64,000 nt of DNA, from NCBI RefSeq assembly GCF_900104535.1, contig NZ_LT629710.1:1116001-1180000 (forward strand), read 5' to 3'. The notes beneath the pieces were generated by a model, which saw nothing but the letters and a program-made list of their open reading frames with translations, made no database searches and had not been told where the DNA came from. Below are positions 58,406-64,000 of the stretch, piece after piece. This DNA comes from Nakamurella panacisegetis. GTDB lineage: Bacteria; Actinomycetota; Actinomycetes; Mycobacteriales; Nakamurellaceae. Within the stretch, counting starts at the first letter, position 1. Every line of letters begins with the position of its first letter. A program made the translations under genes and the position numbers.

Positions 58406-59473
58406 TCAGGGCCGGTCCGGATCGCGGCGCGGCGGAGCCGTCGTCCGCCGGGTGATCAGGCCGGGGCTCATGCGGACCACCTCCGGCGCCGCCGGTTCGT
58501 GTAGTCGCACCTGGTCCAGCAACATGCGAGCGGCGATCCGCCCCTGGTCCCGCACCGGTTGCCCGATGGTGGTCAGTTCGAACAGGTACGCCATGTCGTG
58601 GTTGTCGACGCCGATGACCGAGAGGTCCTCCGGCACCCGGATGCCGAGCCGGCGGGCCGCGTACAGGACCCCCATGGCCACCTCGTCGGAAACGGCGAAC
58701 ACCGCGGTCGGCATACATCGCAGTTCACGCCCGCACTCGATCCACATCTTCTCCAGGGCGGCCGTACCGGCCTCGACCGGGAAACCGGTCACGCCGATCA
58801 GGGCCGGGTCGAGAGGAATGTTGTTCTCCGCCAACGCCTTCTGGTAGCCGCGTTCTCGATCGGCGGCGACGGTGAACCCGTACATGTTGTCCGGGTCCTG
58901 GCCCAGGAAACCGATGCGGCGATGCCCGAGACCGATCAGATGCGATGTTGCCGCATAGCCGACCTCGACGTCGTCGACCAGCACCCCGGAGACGCCGGGG
59001 ATGATCGATCCGACGGTGACGAGCGGAATGCGCAGGTTCCGCAGGGACGCCGGCTGCAGACCGAGCGGGACATTGAGGCCGAGCACGCCATCCACCCGCT
59101 TGTGCAGGGCACGCGTGTCGACCCGAGCGGCTTTGGCTCCGGCGTTGGCACCCAGCGGGTACAGCAGCGTGTCGTAGCCCCGCTCACCCACCACATCCTG
59201 GGCACCTTCGATGACCGCACTGAAGAACCAGCGTGAGATCCACGGGGCCATCACGCCGATGGCGCTGGTTCGGCCCGTGGTCAGCGCGGCAGCGGAGGGC
59301 GAAGCCACGTATCCCAGCTTCGCCGCTGCCTGCTCGACGTTCTCCCTGGTCGTCACGGACACTCCGGGAAGACCCCGGAGTGCCCGTGACACCGTCGCCG
59401 GCGAGACACCGGCCAGTGCGGCAACTTCGACGATGCCGATCATCGGGGCGAACCCGCTGTCGGCCATCGACAT
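58406..59473 (-). CDS. LacI family transcriptional regulator
   Basis: A 355-residue repressor. The DNA-binding helix-turn-helix is VEVAALAGVSPATVSRALRG (about residues 15-34), followed by a periplasmic-binding-protein-like sugar sensor (DDVEVGYAATSHLIGLGHRR; VFAVSDEVAMGVL). Start ATG 59473 overlaps the permease stop by one base (TTG 59476 is also possible), so it is the last gene of the sugar ABC operon and very likely its own regulator. The likely operator is at 63404-63417. Confidence 0.93.
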   Translation of the reverse strand: MSMADSGFAPMIGIVEVAALAGVSPATVSRALRGLPGVSVTTRENVEQAAAKLGYVASPSAAALTTGRTSAIGVMAPWISRWFFSAVIEGAQDVVGERGYDTLLYPLGANAGAKAARVDTRALHKRVDGVLGLNVPLGLQPASLRNLRIPLVTVGSIIPGVSGVLVDDVEVGYAATSHLIGLGHRRIGFLGQDPDNMYGFTVAADRERGYQKALAENNIPLDPALIGVTGFPVEAGTAALEKMWIECGRELRCMPTAVFAVSDEVAMGVLYAARRLGIRVPEDLSVIGVDNHDMAYLFELTTIGQPVRDQGRIAARMLLDQVRLHEPAAPEVVRMSPGLITRRTTAPPRRDPDRP

Positions 59474-60423
59474 CAACCCTTGACGCTGCCCGCGAGCAGA
59501 CCGCGGACGAAGAAGCGCTGCAACGACAGGAACACCGCCAACGGCACCAGCATGGCGATCACCGCGGCCGCCGGGAGGACGTCCGCCGCCGACTGGAACT
59601 GCGTCGTCAGTCCCTGGATCCCGGCTGTGATCGGCCGGGTGTTCTCACCGGAGAAGGTCAGGGCGACCAGCAGATCGTTCCAGACCCACAGGAACTGGAA
59701 GATGCCGAAGGACGCGATGGCCGGAACCAGCAGTGGCATCAGCACCTGGATGAAGATCTTCACGTGGCCTGCGCCGTCGACCCGGGCCGCTTCGATCAGC
59801 GAGGACGGGATCTCCTTCATGAAGTTGTGCAACAGGAAGATGGCCAACGGCAGACCGAAGATCGTGTGCGACAACCAGATCGACCAGAAGCCGGCGTTCA
59901 GGCCGAACTTCGTGTAGATCGTGTTCAGCGGGATCAGCGCCACCTGGATGGGCACGATCTGCATGGCGAAGATGGCCACGAAGAGCACGTTCTTGCCCTT
60001 GAAGTCGATCCACGCGAACGCGTACGCCGCCAGCAGGGCCAGGGCGATCGGGATGAAGACGGCGGGCAGGGTCACCACGATGCTGTTGAGCAGGAAGCTC
60101 GACAGCGGCGAGGTGTTGCCGTTGCCGGTCCAGGCGTTCGAGTAGTTCTTGAACGTCAACGACGACCCGGAGAAGAAGTGCCACCAGCCGCTGGTGATGC
60201 TGGCCGCCGACGGGTTCCCGTTGACGGTGATCGGCCCGCGGATGGAGTTGATCAGCAGACCGATGGTGGGAACGGTCCAGGCGATCGCGATGACGATGGC
60301 CAGGCCGGAGGCCCACGGCGACGTGAGCTTCGTCTTCGCGTCCTGGGCCCGCATCATGGCTTTCACCTTGCGGGCACTGACCTGCTCCGACGCGACGGGA
60401 ACAGGCGGAATCGTGGTTGTCAT
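59473..60423 (-). CDS. Sugar ABC transporter permease, MalG type
   Basis: A 316-residue membrane subunit of a CUT1 importer. EAA loop: SSLIEAARVDGAGHVKIFIQ with LMPLLVPAIA; C-terminus RFFVRGLLAGSVKG. Six helices are predicted. ATG 60423 overlaps the stop of the MalF-type gene by four bases. Third gene of the operon: binding protein, MalF, MalG, LacI. No ATPase gene is present, so a shared MsiK-type ATPase elsewhere is expected. Confidence 0.94.
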   Translation of the reverse strand: MTTTIPPVPVASEQVSARKVKAMMRAQDAKTKLTSPWASGLAIVIAIAWTVPTIGLLINSIRGPITVNGNPSAASITSGWWHFFSGSSLTFKNYSNAWTGNGNTSPLSSFLLNSIVVTLPAVFIPIALALLAAYAFAWIDFKGKNVLFVAIFAMQIVPIQVALIPLNTIYTKFGLNAGFWSIWLSHTIFGLPLAIFLLHNFMKEIPSSLIEAARVDGAGHVKIFIQVLMPLLVPAIASFGIFQFLWVWNDLLVALTFSGENTRPITAGIQGLTTQFQSAADVLPAAAVIAMLVPLAVFLSLQRFFVRGLLAGSVKG

Positions 60424-61619
60424 CGGTTTGCGTCCGCCTTCTTCATCTGTCGAACGTTGAACACGATCACCGGCGACACCAGGATGAAGATCATCACGGC
60501 GAGGGCGCCGGCCAGACCAGGTTGGTTGCTCGCGTTGTTCGAGTAGAACGCGCTGGCCAGGATGTCGTTCTTGGTGATGCCGTTGCCCAGGACGTTGACC
60601 AGGTCGAAGGTCTTGAGCGAACCGATGGCAATGGTCGTGATCACGACGACCAGGGTGGGACGGATGGTCGGGATGGTGATGCTGCGGAACAGCCGCATCC
60701 CGGTCGCGCCGTCGATCTGGGCGGCTTCGACGATGTCGTCCGGCACCGCCTTGATGGCGGCCGAGAGCAGCGTCATGGCCAGCCCGGCCTGGATCCAGAT
60801 CATCACCACGATCATGGCGCCGGTGCTGACCGGCCACTTGATCAACCAGTTCGTCGGGCTGCCACCGAAGGCGGTCCAGACCGCGTTGAGCAGGCCCACC
60901 TGTCCGTTGCCCTGGCTGCTGGGCTGGTAGTAGATGTAGCGCCACATGATCGCCGCGGCGACCATCGAGATGGCCGTCGGGAGGAAGATCAGTGCCTTGG
61001 CCGCCGCCTCGAAGCGGGTTCGGTCCACCAGCATGGCGTAGACGAGGCCGAACGCGGTCGCGAACAGTGGCACCAGGACGATCCAGGCGATGGTGTTGTA
61101 GAAGATCGGGATGTTGGCCGAGTTGAAGAAGTGCGTGTAGTTGGCCAGTCCGTTGAAACCGGCCGGGTCACCGGCCGCGTTGACCTTGCGGAACGAGGCG
61201 ATGATCGTGCTGATGGCCGGATACAGCAGGCCGCCGGCGAGGGCGATCACGGCCGGCCCGAGGAACCCGGCGACGACGGTGCCGTTCGGGACCCTGGTGT
61301 GGTCGACGAGCCAGAGAATGGCACCCATCACGACGATGAACAGCACGATGACCAGGATCATCACCAGGACCTTCTGCGCCGCCGAGGTCGGGTGGAAGAC
61401 CATGCTGGCAAACCACCCGTGCGTGAACTGCTGGCCGGTGTTGTAGAAGAAGCCTTTACCGTTGGAGCTCGAACTGCCGGTCGCGCCGGAGAAGACGACG
61501 ACGCCGATGATGGCGGCGACGACGAACCAGACCACGGGCGTCAGCCAGCCCATCATCTTGGGGGCCCGGTATCGCGTCGTGACCGGCGCCGGGGGCGTCG
61601 TTGGAGTTGAAGTACTCAA
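60420..61619 (-). CDS. Sugar ABC transporter permease, MalF type
   Basis: A 399-residue membrane subunit with extra N-terminal helices (eight or so in all) and the EAA loop DDIVEAAQIDGATGMRLFRS with ITIPTIRPT. The start is TTG 61619: GGAGGG lies five bases before it and no better start follows for 60 bases. In-frame ATGs further upstream lie before an intercistronic hairpin and are less likely. Forms the channel with the MalG-type subunit. Confidence 0.92.
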   Translation of the reverse strand: MSTSTPTTPPAPVTTRYRAPKMMGWLTPVVWFVVAAIIGVVVFSGATGSSSSNGKGFFYNTGQQFTHGWFASMVFHPTSAAQKVLVMILVIVLFIVVMGAILWLVDHTRVPNGTVVAGFLGPAVIALAGGLLYPAISTIIASFRKVNAAGDPAGFNGLANYTHFFNSANIPIFYNTIAWIVLVPLFATAFGLVYAMLVDRTRFEAAAKALIFLPTAISMVAAAIMWRYIYYQPSSQGNGQVGLLNAVWTAFGGSPTNWLIKWPVSTGAMIVVMIWIQAGLAMTLLSAAIKAVPDDIVEAAQIDGATGMRLFRSITIPTIRPTLVVVITTIAIGSLKTFDLVNVLGNGITKNDILASAFYSNNASNQPGLAGALAVMIFILVSPVIVFNVRQMKKADANR

Positions 61620-61735
61620 GGGTTCCCTCCAATCAATTGCTCGAAGAGTGAAATCGGGGCCGGATTCGCCGACGATCACGTCCGCCATCCGGGCGACGAG
61701 GCGGCCTTGATTCGCCGGCCCCGCCGAACCGCAGA

Positions 61736-61767
61736 CAGGCGCACCCAATGGTTGTCGGGTGCGCCTG
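61736..61767 (-). terminator. Intercistronic hairpin after the binding-protein gene
   Basis: CAGGCGCACCC and GGGTGCGCCTG form a perfect 11-bp stem with a ten-base loop, between the binding-protein stop (61822) and the MalF TTG (61619). Such hairpins protect the upstream message or partly stop transcription, so that more binding protein than channel is made. Confidence 0.7.
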
Positions 61768-61821
61768 CCTCCGGCACTGGTACTTCAGTTGTGGTCGATC
61801 AGGATCTGATCAGCCGATGGG

Positions 61822-63345
61822 TCAGCTGTTCGGCCAAGCGGCATCGATCTGGGAGAGCGTCGTCGCGTCGTCCTGACCGGTGATCCAGTTGGTCAGCTGC
61901 TTCCACTCGGCACCGGAGCCGACGGCGGCCGGCATCAGGTCGGAGGCGTCGAAGCGGGACACGGCCTTCGGGTCCTGCAGGATCTGCACCGACAGCTTGT
62001 TGATCGGGTCGGCCACGTTCGCCACGTCAAGGCCCTTGTTGGCCGAGATGCGGGACTTGGAGGCCTTCGACTGGGCGTTCGCCCAGTGCGCGGTGGTCAG
62101 GAACCACTGGAACGCCTGGACCTCCGGGTTGGAGGAGAACGCGGCGACGAACTCGCCACCGACCTCGACCGGCTTGCCGAACGTGTCGCTCATGGTCGGC
62201 TCGTAGAAGGCGTACAGATCGCCCGTCGGGGAGACGGTCGGGGTGCCCTTGAAGTTGGTCTCGTAGAACGACGCCTGCTGGTGCATGTAGCACTTGCCCT
62301 GCTGGATCGGCAGACCGCCGTCGTTGAACGACGTGGTGGCGATGGAGGCGACGTCACCGATACCGGCGTTGACGTACTTGTCGTTCTTCCAGATCGACCC
62401 GACCGTGGCGAGCGCCTTGGCGATGGCCGGGTCGGAGAACTTCACCTTGCCGGCGACCCACTGGTCGTAGACATCGGGGCCGGCCTGACGCAGGACGACC
62501 TCTTCCAGCCAGTCGGTGGCGGTCCAGCCGGTGGCCGACCCGGACTCGACGCCGGCGCACCACGGCTTGACGCCGGACGGGTCAGCCGCGATCTTGTCCG
62601 ACAGCGCGATCATCTGGTCCCAGGTGGTCGGGACGGTGTAGCCCTTGGCCGCGAACATCTTCGGCGAGTACCACACCAGCGACTTGACGTTGGCGCCGAG
62701 CGGAGCCGCGTAGAACTTGCCGCCGATGGTGCCGTAGCTCTTCCAGCCCTTGTCCCAGTACTTGTCGACGTTGGCGGCGACCGAAGCCGGGGCCTCGACG
62801 ACCTTGCCGGTGGCGACCAGGGTGGCCAGCAGGCCCGGCTGCGGGACGAACGCGATATTGGCCGCGTTGCCCGACTTGGCCTGGACGACGATCTGCTGCT
62901 CGAAGTTCTTGTCCGAGGTGTACTTCACGGTGGCACCGGTGCACGTCGTGAAGTCCTTGAAGGACGACTCCACCTGCTTGCCCTCGTCACCAGCGATGCT
63001 GGTGTAGACGCTGACCTGCTTGCCGGAGATGTTCGGCCACGTCTTCTTCAGGTAGTCGCAGTACGTCGCGTCGTCGTTCAGGCCCGCGGCGGTGGCCGAG
63101 GACGAGGACGAGGGCCCGCCGGACGAAGCGGGGCTGGATGAGGCCGGCGCCGAAGCGGAAGGCGAGCCGGCGGCAGCGGAAGAGGAACCGACGGGGGCCG
63201 CAGCACTGGACGATCCGCCCGCGGCGCTGGCCGCCGAGCTGGTCGAGCTGCTGGAACTGGAACTGGAGCAAGCGGACATGATCAGCGCGAGGGCGCCGAT
63301 CCCTGCGATGGTGGCCATCGCCTTACTAGCCGACGTACGAGACAC
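61822..63345 (-). CDS. Sugar ABC transporter substrate-binding lipoprotein
   Basis: A 507-residue extracellular binding protein. Lipoprotein signal: hydrophobic helix then LIMSAC at about residue 26, where the cysteine is lipidated (Met at -3 is unusual but allowed). A Ser/Ala-rich tether (27-90) precedes the MalE-type fold (VSVYTSIAGDEGKQ; KGYTVPTTWDQMIALSDKIA). It delivers an alpha- or beta-glycoside to the channel; the sugar is unknown. GGAGG seven bases before GTG 63345 gives the start. First gene of the operon. Confidence 0.94.
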   Translation of the reverse strand: MSRTSASKAMATIAGIGALALIMSACSSSSSSSSTSSAASAAGGSSSAAAPVGSSSAAAGSPSASAPASSSPASSGGPSSSSSATAAGLNDDATYCDYLKKTWPNISGKQVSVYTSIAGDEGKQVESSFKDFTTCTGATVKYTSDKNFEQQIVVQAKSGNAANIAFVPQPGLLATLVATGKVVEAPASVAANVDKYWDKGWKSYGTIGGKFYAAPLGANVKSLVWYSPKMFAAKGYTVPTTWDQMIALSDKIAADPSGVKPWCAGVESGSATGWTATDWLEEVVLRQAGPDVYDQWVAGKVKFSDPAIAKALATVGSIWKNDKYVNAGIGDVASIATTSFNDGGLPIQQGKCYMHQQASFYETNFKGTPTVSPTGDLYAFYEPTMSDTFGKPVEVGGEFVAAFSSNPEVQAFQWFLTTAHWANAQSKASKSRISANKGLDVANVADPINKLSVQILQDPKAVSRFDASDLMPAAVGSGAEWKQLTNWITGQDDATTLSQIDAAWPNS

Positions 63346-63377
63346 TCGGCCGCCTCCGTTTCTTGGGGAAAAGTCGA

Positions 63378-63393
63378 TGTGAGGGTGCTCACA
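63378..63393. promoter_or_regulatory. CRP/GlxR-type binding site
   Basis: TGTGAGGGTGCTCACA has the exact TGTGA-N6-TCACA pattern of CRP-family regulators, including actinobacterial GlxR/Crp. It overlaps the expected -10 box and start point of the sugar operon promoter, a position that usually gives repression. Confidence 0.65.
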
Positions 63394-63418
63394 ACAGGCC
63401 CAATGAAAGCGTTTTCAA
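63391..63418 (-). promoter_or_regulatory. Promoter of the sugar ABC operon (candidate)
   Basis: The minus strand reads TTGAAA, 16 bases, TGTTGT. The -35 box is one base from TTGACA; the -10 box is weaker. It gives a leader of about 40 bases before GTG 63345. Confidence 0.4.
63404..63417. promoter_or_regulatory. LacI-family operator
   Basis: TGAAAGCGTTTTCA is a near-perfect palindrome (one mismatched pair) with the central CG typical of LacI/GalR-family operators. It overlaps the -35 box, 59 bp before the operon start. The LacI gene at the operon end is the obvious partner. Confidence 0.7.
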
Positions 63419-63697
63419 CGCGGCTTGGCAAGGCCGGGACGGTCATCCTCGCGTAACGATTCCGTAACCCGCATGGGTGACGAATAACGATGTGGTCGCG
63501 AACGACTCCTGAGACGGGCATGAATCTGCCATGAATCGGGCGCATTCGGCTGACCCTGACCTGCGATGACACATCGTTGGTGGCGCCCGGTCCGACCGGC
63601 TGGATCGGATACCCGTCCTGGGGCGCCGACTCGTGTCAGGATCGACGGACCAGCCCGCGATCACGTCGCGGGCCGAACTCCTCGAGGAGCAACGAGC

Positions 63698-64000
63698 ATG
63701 ACGGTCGACGACCAGTGGGCGGAGTCGGCGGTCGAACGCACCCTTGGAACGCTGGCCCGGCTCAACCCGGATTTCCCGCCCGCCGCCCAGCCCGAACCGC
63801 CTTCCTCGGCCACCCTGCCGGGCGCCACCGCGACCCCGGCCGGACCGGCCCCGGCCCGTACTCCGGTCGCTGACGTCACCATCGACGACATCTACCGGAC
63901 CCACCGGATGGGGATGGTCCGGCTCGCCATCCTGTTGGTGGACGATCAGGCCAGCGCCGAGGACGTGGTCCAGGAGGCGTTCGCCGGCCTGTTCCGCAAC
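63698..64000 (+). CDS. ECF RNA polymerase sigma factor (5' part)
   Basis: The first 101 codons of a sigma factor run off the window. An unusual N-terminal extension of about 60 residues rich in Pro/Ala comes before region 2, whose start is seen as DIYRTHRMGMVRLAILLVDD and ASAEDVVQEAFAGLFRN. GAGGAG eight bases before ATG 63698 is an excellent ribosome site. Class and anti-sigma partner cannot be judged from this part. Confidence 0.88.
   Translation, partial: MTVDDQWAESAVERTLGTLARLNPDFPPAAQPEPPSSATLPGATATPAGPAPARTPVADVTIDDIYRTHRMGMVRLAILLVDDQASAEDVVQEAFAGLFRN

Larger units (their letters stand above)
63346..63697. other. 352-bp gap with divergent control regions
   Basis: Contains the operon promoter with LacI- and CRP-type sites (63378-63418) and the leader of the ECF sigma gene with an 8-bp hairpin (GCCCGCGA/TCGCGGGC at 63653-63673). 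Nothing else was recognised. Confidence 0.75.

Overview
The window is very GC-rich, with GTG and even TTG starts, four-base start/stop overlaps and actinobacterial family markers (DUF3073, DUF3151, a WXG100 pair, SigK/RskA, an Rpf-like lysozyme). It is chromosomal DNA of a high-GC actinomycete. Gene order matches, from memory, two mycobacterial neighbourhoods: pabC-like / ygfZ / DUF3073 / purM / purF / sterol-carrier gene, and purA / Rv0358-like / DUF3151 / fba. A Nakamurella-like or related lineage is my guess; the sequence alone does not prove a genus. No IS element, prophage, CRISPR array, rRNA or tRNA was seen.

Layout. 1-1132: end of a sugar ABC importer operon. 1203-4750: class IV aminotransferase, a YCII/DGPF protein paired with an ECF42-type sigma factor, and pantothenate kinase. 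4864-8380: a tight operon of ygfZ, a threonine dehydratase-like enzyme, a miniature BKACE-like protein and a type II asparaginase. 8588-18900: DUF3073, purM, purF, a secreted penicillin-recognising hydrolase, a sterol-carrier protein, a hydrolase, and the coupled purS-purQ-purL-cutC operon. 19054-25755: membrane acyltransferase, CPBP protease, thiolase, a decayed repeat protein and a Tat-exported esterase. 25778-31875: purC, M3 peptidase with an iron box upstream, MFS exporter, purB. 31967-34606: ECF sigma/anti-sigma pair and a DMT transporter. 34717-40248: DipZ-like protein, small gene, rskA-sigK and a membrane-anchored molybdopterin oxidoreductase. 40325-44898: two HAD phosphatases, aminotransferase, secreted M14 peptidase. 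44927-49842: purA-purD-PEP mutase-like operon, an Rv0358-like gene and DUF3151. 49909-56938: WXG100 pair, a frameshifted NAD-binding gene, CPBP protease, DUF2510 protein, Rpf-like transglycosylase, DMT transporter, fba. 57197-64000: MFS transporter, a complete sugar ABC operon with its LacI regulator, and the start of another ECF sigma factor.

How it works together. Nine de novo purine genes (purF, D, S, Q, L, M, C, B, A) lie within about 39 kb but in several separate transcription units; purN, purE/K and purH are not here. The second theme is envelope and redox control: three ECF sigma systems, two of them with adjacent membrane anti-sigma genes, plus exported redox, cell-wall and peptidase proteins. 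The third is carbon uptake: the 58406-63345 operon has a LacI-type operator and a perfect CRP/GlxR-type palindrome over its apparent promoter.

Most unusual: the SigK/RskA module beside a DipZ-like gene and a molybdoenzyme with SigK-like promoter boxes; the mini-BKACE in an amino-acid operon; an iron box ahead of an M3 peptidase; a 14-repeat protein destroyed by two frameshifts; an orphan WXG100 pair; and two intergenic inverted-repeat structures near purM.
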